From NCBI RefSeq assembly GCF_016102005.1, contig NZ_JACFPL010000002.1, forward strand, positions 555,258-619,257: a stretch of 64,000 nucleotides of DNA, in the 5' to 3' direction. Below, one piece after another: positions 26,849 through 35,843 of this stretch (position 1 is the first letter of the stretch; each line of letters opens with the position of its first letter). The translations under genes and the position numbers were made by a program. This DNA comes from Bifidobacterium choladohabitans (GTDB lineage: Bacteria; Actinomycetota; Actinomycetes; Actinomycetales; Bifidobacteriaceae). Below the pieces are notes generated by a model. That model worked only from the letters and a program-made list of their open reading frames with translations. It was not told the origin of the DNA and did no database searches.

Positions 26849-26861
26849 ATACCACTGGTAT
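26849..26861 (-). promoter_or_regulatory. Operator of the TetR gene (ATACC-N3-GGTAT)
   Basis: ATACC-ACT-GGTAT sits within the perfect palindrome CATACCACTGGTATG (26848-26862). On the minus strand it overlaps a TATGAT -10-like box (26851-26846), so binding would block transcription of the regulator. Confidence 0.7.
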
Positions 26862-26899
26862 GTTATGTCTACCTATTCATAGCACTTGCCAACTCGACA

Positions 26900-27583
26900 T
26901 TAATTCTTCTGCAGGCGACGGATGGCCTCATGCTGAATGGCCACCACTGCCTTGGCATCGGCGACTCCCGCTGCACAAAGCTCCTGCCAGGAGACCCAGG
27001 CCGACTGGATATGCTCGCCCGGGTCGAAGTCGGTGGATCCTTGATGCCAGCGACGCAGATGCAGGACCACGATGTGGCCAAGCTCGTCGCTCATCCCCAG
27101 AGAGGAGTAGACATCGGGAGCAGCATCGATCCAACCGTCCTCCGGATCCAGGTGGCTTTCTGAGCCCGGCGCACCCTCAGGCCCGGGAACCAGACCCGTC
27201 TCCTCACGCAGCTCGCGCAGGACGGCCTTGACCGGGCTCTCCCCCGGGTCGATGAAGCCGGCTGGCAGGCCGAATACGTAGGCCTGGGCGCCCACCCGGT
27301 ACTCGCGGGTCAGCAGATAGGCATCGGAAGCGCAGTCGTGCACCAGCATGACCACACAAGGGGCGTGACGGATAAGCTGCCGGTCGATGGTTTCCTTGGA
27401 ACCATCACGCCGGAACATGGCCACCTGCTGCTGGTCAATAACGAATATCGGGCCCCGGAAGACCTCCCTGTCATCCACCAGCTCGGGGGCGCGGGTCATG
27501 TCGATGCCCTTGGGCCCCTGGCCATCCCGGTCTGCCAGTCTGGCGGCCAATCGTGCCTGCAGATCCTGCGCTTCATCGCTCAT
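26900..27583 (-). CDS. Nudix hydrolase, ADP-ribose pyrophosphatase type
   Basis: 227 residues. The Nudix box fits exactly: G-FIDPG-E, seven residues, then RELREETGL, with the upstream VFGLPAGFIDPGE typical of ADP-ribose and ADP-sugar pyrophosphatases. An acidic insertion (GPEGAPGSESHLDPEDGWID) follows. ATG 27583 has a strong GAGGAGGAGTGA before it. It is the last gene of the pdtaR-polA-nif3 run, 35 bases after nif3. Likely role: recycling or detoxifying ADP-ribose type metabolites. Substrate specificity cannot be read from sequence. Confidence 0.85.
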   Translation of the reverse strand: MSDEAQDLQARLAARLADRDGQGPKGIDMTRAPELVDDREVFRGPIFVIDQQQVAMFRRDGSKETIDRQLIRHAPCVVMLVHDCASDAYLLTREYRVGAQAYVFGLPAGFIDPGESPVKAVLRELREETGLVPGPEGAPGSESHLDPEDGWIDAAPDVYSSLGMSDELGHIVVLHLRRWHQGSTDFDPGEHIQSAWVSWQELCAAGVADAKAVVAIQHEAIRRLQKN

Positions 27584-27618
27584 GAAATCACTCCTCCTCA
27601 ACCATCAATCCTCAGCCG

Positions 27619-28536
27619 TCAACGCACCACCATGGTCCAGGGATCGGTGACGATGGACGAAACCCCCACCTGCGGGCGAACACTGGTAGCCGTCTCCAGG
27701 GCCCTGGCAATGTCTCCCTTGGCGTAGCGGAACCAGAGGCTCTCAATTGCCGAGTGCGGGGTGTTGATCAGCATGGGTCTGGGCTGATTGGGCTGACCGG
27801 CCATCTGGGCCTCATAGAGGGCTTGCTGGTAGGCATCCGTGGCAGGGTGATGGCGCAAATCGCTGGTGATGTAGACATCGGCCCCCGTGGACCGGACCAG
27901 GTCGAATTCGGAGTCCCCTGAGCCGGGCAGCAGGGCGACTGTGGAGACCATGGCCTCGGACGGACCGACCGCCTGAACACCCAGAGCCGTCCTGGGCAGG
28001 AGGCCCGCCACGGCATGGACCAGATCCTCAAATGGTACGGGCCTCGGAAGCCGGCCCCAACGACCCAGGCCTACCTGAATTCCCTGATCGGCGTGCAGGT
28101 CACGGTTTGAGAGCGGCTGAGGGGCCAGTGGTCGTGCATCCTGCAGGTCCAGGGCATCGGCAGCCGCCTGGGCCACACCACGGTAGGCGGCATCAGCGTT
28201 GGTATGCCCCACCCAGAGCCCGCAGTGGCCCTCGATCAGCCTGGTTATCATGTCCCCCCGGAAGTCCAGGCCGGAGACCTGGTGGACCGACCTGAAGAAG
28301 AGCGGATGATGGGTGATCAGCAGGTCGGCCTTGTGATCCAGAGCCTCCTGAACCACATCGGGCCGAGGGTCCACAGCGCACCAGATCCGCCTGACCGGCC
28401 AGGACGGATCCCCCGCCACCAGGCCTGGATGGTCCCAGTCCTCCGCGTAGTCCAGAGGATAGAGTCCCTCAAGCAGATCAACCACCTGGCCCAGGGGCAC
28501 CGAAGACCTCTGAACCTCATTCTGTTCATCAGGCAT
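27619..28536 (-). CDS. Nif3/YbgI family (GTP cyclohydrolase I type 2) protein
   Basis: 305 residues. Di-metal motifs of the family are seen: AEDWDHPGLVAG near the N terminus, DLLITHHPLFF with the metal-binding His pair, GHTNADAA, and at the C terminus the EFDLVRSTGADVYITSDLRHH block. The central part (about 130-230) is divergent. The start ATG 28536 follows GAGGAGGGA; the frame extends 14 residues further but overlaps polA. Such proteins form toroidal hexamers; the physiological role is not settled. Between polA and the Nudix gene. Confidence 0.85.
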   Translation of the reverse strand: MPDEQNEVQRSSVPLGQVVDLLEGLYPLDYAEDWDHPGLVAGDPSWPVRRIWCAVDPRPDVVQEALDHKADLLITHHPLFFRSVHQVSGLDFRGDMITRLIEGHCGLWVGHTNADAAYRGVAQAAADALDLQDARPLAPQPLSNRDLHADQGIQVGLGRWGRLPRPVPFEDLVHAVAGLLPRTALGVQAVGPSEAMVSTVALLPGSGDSEFDLVRSTGADVYITSDLRHHPATDAYQQALYEAQMAGQPNQPRPMLINTPHSAIESLWFRYAKGDIARALETATSVRPQVGVSSIVTDPWTMVVR

Positions 28537-28584
28537 GACGATCCCTCCTCGGATCCTGCTGGGCCCAGTCCACTCCATGTCAGG

Positions 28585-31479
28585 TCAGTGAGCAGCCAGC
28601 TCCCAGTCCTGGCCGATGCCGGTGGACACGTCCAGGGGCACGGCCAATTCAACGGCATGTTCCATGGAATCCTTGACCAGCTTAGTGGCCTTGTCAGTCT
28701 CTCCGGGAGCGATCTCCACCAGCAGTTCATCGTGGATCTGCAGGGAGATGCGGCTCTTCAGCCCCTGGTCGGACAAGGCACGGCTGGCCTTGATCATGGC
28801 GATCTTCATGATGTCGGCAGCCGACCCCTGGATGGGCGCATTCAGAGCGGCCCTCTCGGCGGCCTCACGGGTGGGACGCCGCTTGGAGCGCAGCCCAGGG
28901 AAGTAGCGCCGCCGCCCGAACATGGTCTCGGTGTAGCCCTTCTCCCGGGCATCGGCCACCAGGGACTCCAAGTACTCATGGACCTTGCCAAAGGTGGCGA
29001 AGTACTTGGCGCGCAGCACATCAGCCGCGGCCGGACTGATCTTGAGCTGCTGGGCCAGGCCATAGGTGCTCAGTCCATAGGCCAGGCCGTAGCTCATGGC
29101 CTTCACATGGGAGCGCTGGTCCCCGGTGACCTCCTCCATGGGGATGTCGTAGACCAGGCTGGCCACGTACCGGTGGAAGTCGGCACCCGACTTGAAGGCG
29201 TCGATCAGGGCCTGGTCCCCGGAAAGGTGGGCCATGATCCGCAGCTCCACCTGGGAGTAGTCCGAAGAGAGCAACGCCTCATACCCGCTGCCAGGCACGA
29301 AGGCCGAACGGATCTCACGGCCCCGGGCATCCCGGTTGGGGATGTTCTGCAGGTTGGGATCGACCGAGCTCAGCCGACCAGTGGCGGCCACGGTCTGCTC
29401 GTAGGTGGTGTGCAGCCGCCCATCCCGGGGGTTGACGGCCTCTCGCAGGGTCTGCACGATCTGTTTGAGCTTGTTGGTCTCCCTGTGTTTGAGCAGGGCG
29501 CCCAGGAAGTCGTTGGCCCGCTCGTTGTTGACTGATTTGATGTAGAGATCCTGCAGGACCGAGACGTTGGTCGAATAGGACCCGGTCTTGGTCCTGTGGG
29601 TGGGCACCAGGCCCATGTCATCGAAGAGCACCTTGCTCAGCTGCTTGGGGCTCTGCAGGTTGACACGGCTGCCGGCCCTATCCCAGGCGATTTCCTGAGC
29701 CTGGCGGGCCTCGGCGGCGAACCGGTCGTGCATATCCTTCAGGCGGGCATCGTCCACCTTGGCGCCCTCGGTCTCCATCTGCGCCAGGACTGCGGAGGTG
29801 GGCAGCTCTATAGTGCGCAGCAGGCCGTATTGGTGGCGCTCGTCCATCAACTCCTGCAGACGCTCGGAGACCATCATGACGTACTGCGCCTGGCGAAGGA
29901 TCCGAGTCCCACGCCTACGTTCGTCCTCATCCTCTCGCCCGTCCAGGGCCAGGGCTCCCTGTGTGGCCTCGGGCTCCTCCTCTATGGGGATGGCCAGGAA
30001 ATGGGCGACGGCCTGTTCCAGATTGTCGGCATGGAAATCAGGCTCAGCCAGATAGCCTGCCAGCTTGGTGTCGAACAGGGGCAGGGGCATGTGCAGCCCC
30101 TGGCTCTCCAGGAAGTGCAGATGCTCCTTGTAGCCGTGGACCACGCAGGTGCCGATCCGCTGGTCAATCAGCTCCTGGATGGCCACACGCATGTCTTCGT
30201 CAATGTCTTCCGCCATGAGGACCAGACCGTGGCCATCCATGGCGAGAATGGACAACTCCTCCAGGCCGTAGTCGCCGTGCTTGGCCCAGCCGATGGCGTG
30301 AAGTACCCAGTGCTCCTTCATGGCCTCACTGCAACGCATGGCATTCTGGTCGGTGTCGCCGATGTCCTTGATCTTGTCCAGGGAATCGGCCATGGCCTTG
30401 ACATGGTCCGCCGAGCGCCGACAAAGGGCCTTATCCGGCAGATGCCTCTCACACCAGTCCCGCAGCTGGTCGGCGGAATCCGCCTTATCGCGCTCAGGCT
30501 GGGTGAACTCCTCCTGCTTGTTGCTGACATCGACCAGTGCCGAGGCTGAAGAGTAGTCATAATCGGCGACCGTGTTGAATCCGCGTAGGATCTTCTTGCG
30601 GGTCTGCGGTCCGAACTGCAACTGCTCGAATATGGGCAGGACCTGATCTGTATGGATGGTGCCGAAACGCAGGTCCTCCACCTTCACGCCCAGGTCCAGG
30701 TCGCGTACCAGAGCGTTGACCTTCCGGTTGAGCCGCACCTGGTCGGCGTTCTCCGCCAGGGCCTGACCCTTCTTGCCGCCGATCTCGTCGGCGTGCTCCA
30801 GAATGGAATCCAACGATCCGTACTTGTTGATCCACTTGGCGGCATAGCCGTCGCCCACGCCCGGCACACCAGGAATGTTGTCGGCTCCCTCGCCGCGCAT
30901 GGCGGCCAGATCCGGATACTGCTGCGGGGTCACCTTGTAGCGGTCCATGATGGCCTGGGGCGTCATGTGCTTGAGGTTCTTGAAATGGTGGCCCGGGTAG
31001 AGCACGGTGATCTCGTCGTCCACCAGCTGGAAGGCATCCCTGTCCCCGGACAGGACCAGGGTCTTGAACCCTGCCTGCTCCCCCATGGTGGCCAGTGTGC
31101 CGATGATGTCGTCGCCCTCATAGCCGGGTTTTTCAATATAGGTGATGCCCAGGCCCTTGAGCAGGTCCTGGATCAGGGGTAGCTGGGTCAGCAGTTCCTT
31201 GGGGGCGGCTTCACGGGTACCCTTGTACTGGGGCAGCATGGTGTTGCGGAAGGTGCCGCCCTTGACATCAAAGGCCACGCCCATATGGGTGGGCTTCTCC
31301 TTGGCCATGACATCCGCCAGCATGGTGGCAAAGCCCCATACCGCGTTGGTGGGCTGCCCGGTCGAGGTGGTGAAACTTTCGACGGGAAGGGCATAGAAGG
31401 CCCGGAAGGCCAGCGAATGTCCATCGACGACCAGCAGGGTGCGGCCGTCCTTGTCCTGCTTCTTCGTCTGGTCTTCCAT
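28585..31479 (-). CDS. polA: DNA polymerase I
   Basis: 964 residues. N-terminal 5'-3' exonuclease/flap domain (VDGHSLAFRAFYALP, GYEGDDIIGTLA, VLSGDRDAFQLV, IPGVPGVGDGYAAKW), a central domain, and the family A polymerase with DYSQVELRIMAHLSGD, RSHVKAMSYGLAYGLS and QIHDELLVE. The central 3'-5' exonuclease-like domain (about 330-560) lacks the DxE motif and the other acidic residues in their usual context, so proofreading is probably absent, as in other actinobacteria. It fills Okazaki gaps and repair patches. It begins 7 bases after the pdtaR stop with a weak ribosome site, so coupling is likely. Confidence 0.95.
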   Translation of the reverse strand: MEDQTKKQDKDGRTLLVVDGHSLAFRAFYALPVESFTTSTGQPTNAVWGFATMLADVMAKEKPTHMGVAFDVKGGTFRNTMLPQYKGTREAAPKELLTQLPLIQDLLKGLGITYIEKPGYEGDDIIGTLATMGEQAGFKTLVLSGDRDAFQLVDDEITVLYPGHHFKNLKHMTPQAIMDRYKVTPQQYPDLAAMRGEGADNIPGVPGVGDGYAAKWINKYGSLDSILEHADEIGGKKGQALAENADQVRLNRKVNALVRDLDLGVKVEDLRFGTIHTDQVLPIFEQLQFGPQTRKKILRGFNTVADYDYSSASALVDVSNKQEEFTQPERDKADSADQLRDWCERHLPDKALCRRSADHVKAMADSLDKIKDIGDTDQNAMRCSEAMKEHWVLHAIGWAKHGDYGLEELSILAMDGHGLVLMAEDIDEDMRVAIQELIDQRIGTCVVHGYKEHLHFLESQGLHMPLPLFDTKLAGYLAEPDFHADNLEQAVAHFLAIPIEEEPEATQGALALDGREDEDERRRGTRILRQAQYVMMVSERLQELMDERHQYGLLRTIELPTSAVLAQMETEGAKVDDARLKDMHDRFAAEARQAQEIAWDRAGSRVNLQSPKQLSKVLFDDMGLVPTHRTKTGSYSTNVSVLQDLYIKSVNNERANDFLGALLKHRETNKLKQIVQTLREAVNPRDGRLHTTYEQTVAATGRLSSVDPNLQNIPNRDARGREIRSAFVPGSGYEALLSSDYSQVELRIMAHLSGDQALIDAFKSGADFHRYVASLVYDIPMEEVTGDQRSHVKAMSYGLAYGLSTYGLAQQLKISPAAADVLRAKYFATFGKVHEYLESLVADAREKGYTETMFGRRRYFPGLRSKRRPTREAAERAALNAPIQGSAADIMKIAMIKASRALSDQGLKSRISLQIHDELLVEIAPGETDKATKLVKDSMEHAVELAVPLDVSTGIGQDWELAAH

Positions 31480-31486
31480 AGGCGGG

Positions 31487-32134
31487 CTAACGGTCGTTCT
31501 GGTTGGCCACGTTGTTGATGACCACGTCGGCCACCTCCTGCATGGTCAGCCTGCGGTCCATGGAGGTCTTCTGAATCCAGCGGAAGGCCTCGGACTCGGT
31601 CATGCCCATGCTCTCCATGAGCAGCCCCTTGGCCCGGTCCACCCGCTTACGGGCCTCGAAACGGGCCTTCATGTCGGTGACCTCGTCCTTCAGGGCGTTG
31701 ATCTGGTCAAAGCGGGAGATGGCCACCTCAAGGGCCGGAAGCAGCTTTTCCGGAGCGAAGGGCTTGACCACGTAGGCCATGGCTCCGGCATCGGCCGCCT
31801 TCTCGACCAGGCTTTGCTGGGAGAACGCCGTCAGCATAACCACCGGGGCCAGATTCTCCTTGCCGATCTCAGTGGCGGCGGTAATGCCGTCGGTGCCGGG
31901 CATCTTCACATCCATAACGACTACATCGGGTCTCAGCTCGCGGGTCAGATCAATGGCCTCCTGGCCGCTGGCCGCCTGGCCGACCACGTCATAGCCGGCA
32001 TCCTCGAGAGCTTCGACGGTATCGAGCCTGATCAAAGCCTCATCCTCCGCCACAACCACGGTCCGCCCCTCGGGAGAATCGCTGCGGTTCTTACTCTCTG
32101 AAGCCACTTTCAACCTCGTTTCCTGAAAGTCCAT
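31487..32134 (-). CDS. pdtaR: ANTAR-domain response regulator (PdtaR-like)
   Basis: 215 residues: a receiver domain (TVVVAEDEALIRLDTVEAL, phosphoacceptor in DVVVMDVKMPGTDG, MLTAFSQ, YVVKPF) followed by a helix and an RNA-binding ANTAR domain (FEARKRVDRAKGLLMESMGM, EAFRWIQKTSMDRRLTMQEVA). ANTAR proteins bind paired hexaloop RNA hairpins and act as antiterminators. The start at 32134 (MDFQETR) gives a receiver domain close behind; longer frames run into the tRNA. Neighbourhood with polA matches the mycobacterial Rv1626 locus. The likely partner kinase, of the PdtaS type, is encoded at 61286-62773. Confidence 0.9.
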   Translation of the reverse strand: MDFQETRLKVASESKNRSDSPEGRTVVVAEDEALIRLDTVEALEDAGYDVVGQAASGQEAIDLTRELRPDVVVMDVKMPGTDGITAATEIGKENLAPVVMLTAFSQQSLVEKAADAGAMAYVVKPFAPEKLLPALEVAISRFDQINALKDEVTDMKARFEARKRVDRAKGLLMESMGMTESEAFRWIQKTSMDRRLTMQEVADVVINNVANQNDR

Positions 32135-32183
32135 CCGAGCTTCACCGGAAATCGATGAGGGACGGCTGGGGTTCGCTTTATCG

Positions 32184-32257
32184 TGCCCCCGGTGAGACTC
32201 GAACTCACACTGCACGGATTTTGAGGCCGTTTCCTCTACCAATTGGGATACGGGGGC
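32184..32257 (-). tRNA. tRNA-Leu (anticodon CAA) with a short variable loop
   Basis: A 74-base cloverleaf on the minus strand: acceptor GCCCCCG/CGGGGGC, T arm GTGAG-TTCGAGT-CTCAC, anticodon arm ACGGC-CTCAAAA-TCCGT giving CAA. The D arm can be drawn as 3 bp TCC/GGA with an 11-base loop containing AATTGGTAGA, which is leucine-like, yet the variable region is only GCAGT (5 bases), unlike the long arm of usual class II leucine tRNAs. The C-T closing of the anticodon stem is not a standard pair. CCA is not encoded. Confidence 0.85.
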
Positions 32258-32378
32258 TTTTCATCACCACAGAGAATCTACCATACTTTGGCGACGACGC
32301 AAGGTTATTCGTGTTGAATCTGCCCTAGAATGAAGACAGTTATGTATACAGGCACATCAGCAGTCGAAGGAGAGCATG

Positions 32379-32972
32379 ATGACCACTCATATCTATCGAC
32401 GGTTCGATCCTTGGCGCACCTCCCCCGTCCAGGAGAAGGCCCGCAAGCAAATTATGGACAGCCACTACTTCAGCGTCGACAGGGTCACCTTTGAATCCAG
32501 TGACAATCAGACCTTCGACCGCAGCATCGTCAGCGAGAAGCACGGAGACACCATCGCGGTCCTGGCCATCACCGACGACGGAAGGATACCCCTGGTCGAG
32601 CAGTACCGACTCCCAACTCACCGTTGGACCCTTGAGCTGCCGGCCGGCCATCCGCTCAACGACAAGGAGGCCCCCATCGATGTCGCCACCAGACGACTGC
32701 GCGAGGAGGCCGGATACAAGGCTGCCTCCTTCAACCAGTTCGCCAGGTTCATCAACACCCCCAGCTTCTCCACGCAGCACACCACCCTCTTCTATGCCGA
32801 GGGCCTGACCCCGGTCCAACCTGCCAGCCTGGCACCGGAGACCCCCCACCAGAATGTGCGGCTCTTCACCGTGGACGAGGCCTATGACATGGTGATCGCA
32901 GGGACCATTCTGGATGCCAAAACCACCATCGCCATCCTGCGGGCCAAGATTGGACTGTCGGACCTGCACTGA
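32379..32972 (+). CDS. Nudix hydrolase
   Basis: 197 residues. The box is a variant: ELPAGHPLNDKEAPIDVATRRLREEAGYKA has one extra residue between the first Gly and Glu and ends in REEAGY, like ADP-ribose pyrophosphatases such as NudF with an inserted loop. Upstream IPLVEQYRLP matches the RQYR substrate-positioning strand. Two tandem ATGs exist; AAGGAG is 6 bases before the one at 32379 and 3 before 32376, so I take 32379. Substrate is probably ADP-ribose or an ADP-sugar. It stands alone on the plus strand. Confidence 0.8.
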   Translation: MTTHIYRRFDPWRTSPVQEKARKQIMDSHYFSVDRVTFESSDNQTFDRSIVSEKHGDTIAVLAITDDGRIPLVEQYRLPTHRWTLELPAGHPLNDKEAPIDVATRRLREEAGYKAASFNQFARFINTPSFSTQHTTLFYAEGLTPVQPASLAPETPHQNVRLFTVDEAYDMVIAGTILDAKTTIAILRAKIGLSDLH

Positions 32973-32992
32973 GGCAAGAACCCTCGCATAGC

Positions 32993-33041
32993 GAACCGGT
33001 GGCCTCTCCCTGCCTTGGCAGGCGGGAAAGACCACCGGTTC
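32993..33041. terminator. Terminator after the Nudix gene
   Basis: GAACCGGTGG (32993-33002) and CCACCGGTTC (33032-33041) form a perfect 10-bp stem enclosing a second small hairpin (CTGCC/GGCAG). It stands between convergent genes and could serve both. Confidence 0.65.
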
Positions 33042-33121
33042 CTTGCTCTATCAGTGCCGAATGAACCTGACGGCCACCTGCCCGGCTGACTCAGTCGACA
33101 GCCAGGCGGCAGTCCGGAGAA

Positions 33122-34564
33122 TCAGTCGTTGGCACCAACCGTATGCACGTAGATGCAGTCGGTGTTTCCTGGCTCATACTCGCCCTGGGCGCTGCTGAGC
33201 ACCACCAGGCAGTCGCCGTCGGAGACCTTGCCCTGCTTCTTCAGGGTGGCGTCCACGAAGGCCATGAGACCCGCGCGGTTGAAGTCGTGGTAGTCCTGCT
33301 CGCACATGAAAGCCTCGGTGCCCCAGCTCAGGGCCAGCCAATGATAGGTGTGCTCATCGGTGGTCAGCGCATAGATGGGGGCGGCCGGACGCTCACGGGA
33401 GACGCGGTGCACGGTGTTGCCGGTCTGGGTGAAGGCCACGATGGCCTTGGCGTTGATCTTGTCGGCCAAATCCACAGCGGCGGAGGAGACGGCACCGGAG
33501 TTGGACATGTCCAGGTCGTGCATATCCGGGATGCGGTCGAACCCGTGGGTGGTGGCGTACTCGGAAATCCGGGCCATGGTGGAGACCGTGGTGTCGGGGT
33601 AGTCGCCCACGGCGGTCTCGTTGGAGGTCATGGTGGCATCGGCACCGTCCAGGACGGCGTTGGCGCAGTCGGAGGCCTCGGCGCGGCTGGGGATGGGCGA
33701 ATGAACCATGGAGCCCAGGACCTCAGTGGCGACGATGACCGGCTTGGCATACTGACGGGCCAGTTCGATGCAGCGCTTGGTCACCAGGGGGACCTGCTCG
33801 AAGGGCATCTCCACGGCCATGTCACCACGGGCCACCATGATGCCGTCGAAGGCCTTCACGATCTCCTCCAGGTTCTCAACCGCCTGGGGCTTCTCGATCT
33901 TGGCCACGATGGGAATGCGGCGACCCTCCTCGTCCATGATCTCATGAGCGCGGTCGATGTCAGTGGCGAAGCGGACGAAGGACATGGCGATGATGTCGGC
34001 GCCGGTGCGGATACCCCAGCGCAGGTCCTCCTCATCCTTGGGGGTCAGTGCCGGCAGGCTCACGGCCACGCCGGGCAGGTTGATGCCCTTGTGGGAGGAG
34101 ACCGGACCAGCCACGACCACCTTGGTGTGGACCTGGTTGCCCTCGACCTTGGTGACCTCCAGACGGACCTTGCCGTCATCGATCAGGATGGGATCGCCGG
34201 GGTGGCAATCCCCGGGCAGACCTTTGAAGGTGGTGGAGGTCATGTGCTCGTCACCCTCGACATCGTCGGTGGTGATGGTGAACTCCTGGCCCTCCTTGAG
34301 GATGACCTTGTCCTCGCCCTGCTCGTTCTTCTTGAACCAGCCACAACGAATCTTGGGACCCTGCAGATCGACCAGGGCCGCCACGTTGCGTCCGGTCTCC
34401 TTGCTGGCCTGACGCACGTTGTTGTAAACCTTGAGGTGATCTTCGGGGGTGCCGTGGGACCGGTTGAGCCTGGCCACATCCATGCCGGCCTTGACCAGCT
34501 TGGTGATGTTTTCCAGCGACTCCGAAGCCGGCCCGATGGTATCGACGATCTTGGCTTTGCGCAT
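33122..34564 (-). CDS. pyk: Pyruvate kinase
   Basis: Makes pyruvate and ATP from phosphoenolpyruvate and ADP. 480 residues: N-terminal KIVDTIGPASES and VARLNRSHGTPEDH, barrel motifs DLQGPKIRCG, AMSFVRFATD, VAKIEKPQAVEN, IMVARGDMAVEMP, and the signature region around ATEVLGSMVHSPIPSRAEASDCANAV. The DMAVE and TSNETAVGDYP versions differ from the enterobacterial RGDLGVE and SGETAKG but look like the bifidobacterial form. C-terminal regulatory domain present (AKAIVAFTQTGNTVHRVSRERP). Start ATG at 34564 with AGGTAG upstream. Separate promoter candidate at 34602. Confidence 0.95.
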   Translation of the reverse strand: MRKAKIVDTIGPASESLENITKLVKAGMDVARLNRSHGTPEDHLKVYNNVRQASKETGRNVAALVDLQGPKIRCGWFKKNEQGEDKVILKEGQEFTITTDDVEGDEHMTSTTFKGLPGDCHPGDPILIDDGKVRLEVTKVEGNQVHTKVVVAGPVSSHKGINLPGVAVSLPALTPKDEEDLRWGIRTGADIIAMSFVRFATDIDRAHEIMDEEGRRIPIVAKIEKPQAVENLEEIVKAFDGIMVARGDMAVEMPFEQVPLVTKRCIELARQYAKPVIVATEVLGSMVHSPIPSRAEASDCANAVLDGADATMTSNETAVGDYPDTTVSTMARISEYATTHGFDRIPDMHDLDMSNSGAVSSAAVDLADKINAKAIVAFTQTGNTVHRVSRERPAAPIYALTTDEHTYHWLALSWGTEAFMCEQDYHDFNRAGLMAFVDATLKKQGKVSDGDCLVVLSSAQGEYEPGNTDCIYVHTVGAND

Positions 34565-34601
34565 ATGCTACCTGCCTGTTCTTTTTCTTACTTACCGTTC
34601 T

Positions 34602-34630
34602 ATTGTACAGACTCAGGCCGCAGGGAACCA
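34602..34630 (-). promoter_or_regulatory. Promoter candidate for pyk
   Basis: On the minus strand a TACAAT -10 box (34607-34602) lies 17 bases after TGGTTC (34630-34625), a poor -35 match. It is 38 bases upstream of the pyk start. Confidence 0.4.
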
Positions 34631-34675
34631 CTATTTCCCGTTAGCGCTAACAACCCTTGTGCTTCAACGCTTCCC

Positions 34676-35677
34676 TTATTGCTTTGCTCCCTGGGGAGCG
34701 GCTGCAGAGGACATATGGCGGCTCTTGAGCACCGAAGCCAGGGCCGCGATGCCCACGGCCAAAACGATGACGAGCAGAGATGCCCAGGTCGGTATTTCCG
34801 GCACTGCTTCCAGGGGCCGCCCGCCGTTGATGAAGGGCAGCGTGTTGCCGTGCAGAGCCTCCATGATCAGCTTGACCCCGATGAAGGCCAGGACCACGGC
34901 CAGCCCCAGGGGCAGATACTCCAGCTTGTCCAGCAGGGATCCCAGCAGGAAGTAGAGCTGCTGAAGGCCCAACAGGGCGAAGACATTGGAGGTGAAGACG
35001 ATGAAGGGGTCCTTGGTCAGTCCGAAGATGGCCGGAATGGAGTCAAAGGCGAACATGACATCGGTGGTGCCGATGGCCAGAAAGACCACCAGCATGGGCG
35101 TGAAGTAGCGCTTGCCCTCAAAGGTGGTCCGCAGGCGCTCACCGTCGTAGTGGCTGGTGATGGGGATGACCCGACGCAGGACCCTGATCAGCCCGTTCTC
35201 GTGGTACTCCTCCTGCTTGCCTCGGCTGGAGACCATGTTCCAGGCGGTGTAAAGCAGGAAGAAGCCGAAGATGAAAAAGACCCATGTGAAGCGGGTGATC
35301 AGCGCCGTTCCAGCCAGGATGAAGACCCCGCGCAACAGCAGGGCGATGGTGATGCCGACGCTGAGCACATAGCGCTGAAGCCGCAGGGGTACGGCAAAAT
35401 TGCCCATGATGATGACGAAGACAAAGAGGTTGTCGATGCTGAGCGAGTACTCAGTCAGCCAGCCCGAGTAGAACTCGATGGCCGGCTTGGAACCTGCCAC
35501 CTTCCAGATCAGCGCCCCGAAAATCAGGGCCATGACCACAAAGAAGCCGATGTGCCTCACGCATTCGCCGGTCGAAGGGACGTGCGGCCGCCGTCCGATC
35601 ACCAAAAGATCGACCACGAAGAAGACGGCCAGTACAACCAGGCTCACAACCATGAACGGCAGAGGTGTTTCGGACAT
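34676..35677 (-). CDS. TerC family integral membrane protein
   Basis: 333 residues with about nine membrane helices. The family core is clear: EYSLSIDNLFVFVIIMGNF with the paired acidic helices, and later FLAIGTTDVMFAFDSIPAIF and FVFTSNVFALLGLQQLYFLL. TerC proteins were first linked to tellurite resistance; in other bacteria they help load manganese into secreted enzymes or export metal. Start ATG 35677 (MSETPLP) follows AGGTGAT; the frame goes 7 residues further without support. No tellurite genes nearby. Confidence 0.9.
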   Translation of the reverse strand: MSETPLPFMVVSLVVLAVFFVVDLLVIGRRPHVPSTGECVRHIGFFVVMALIFGALIWKVAGSKPAIEFYSGWLTEYSLSIDNLFVFVIIMGNFAVPLRLQRYVLSVGITIALLLRGVFILAGTALITRFTWVFFIFGFFLLYTAWNMVSSRGKQEEYHENGLIRVLRRVIPITSHYDGERLRTTFEGKRYFTPMLVVFLAIGTTDVMFAFDSIPAIFGLTKDPFIVFTSNVFALLGLQQLYFLLGSLLDKLEYLPLGLAVVLAFIGVKLIMEALHGNTLPFINGGRPLEAVPEIPTWASLLVIVLAVGIAALASVLKSRHMSSAAAPQGAKQ

Positions 35678-35765
35678 ATCACCTGACTTTAGCGGCAAGA
35701 TATGACGTGCTCATCTGCCCCCTCTGCATATCAGAACACCCTCACAGAGAGTTGTCTGCTGGTCC

Positions 35766-35797
35766 GGCCTGTGATGACTTGCCTCGCATCACAGGCC
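35766..35797. terminator. Terminator candidate after uvrB
   Basis: GGCCTGTGATG (35766-35776) and CATCACAGGCC (35787-35797) form a perfect 11-bp stem with a 10-base loop, 47 bases past the uvrB stop. No clear T run. Confidence 0.55.
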
Positions 35798-35843
35798 CGC
35801 AACATGCATGGTCGGGGTTGGGACCACCGGCCAAAGGCCAGAC

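Noticed and set aside
33143..35686. 847-codon plus-strand open frame over pyk and terC
   Set aside because: Spans two well-supported opposite genes and is a composition shadow.
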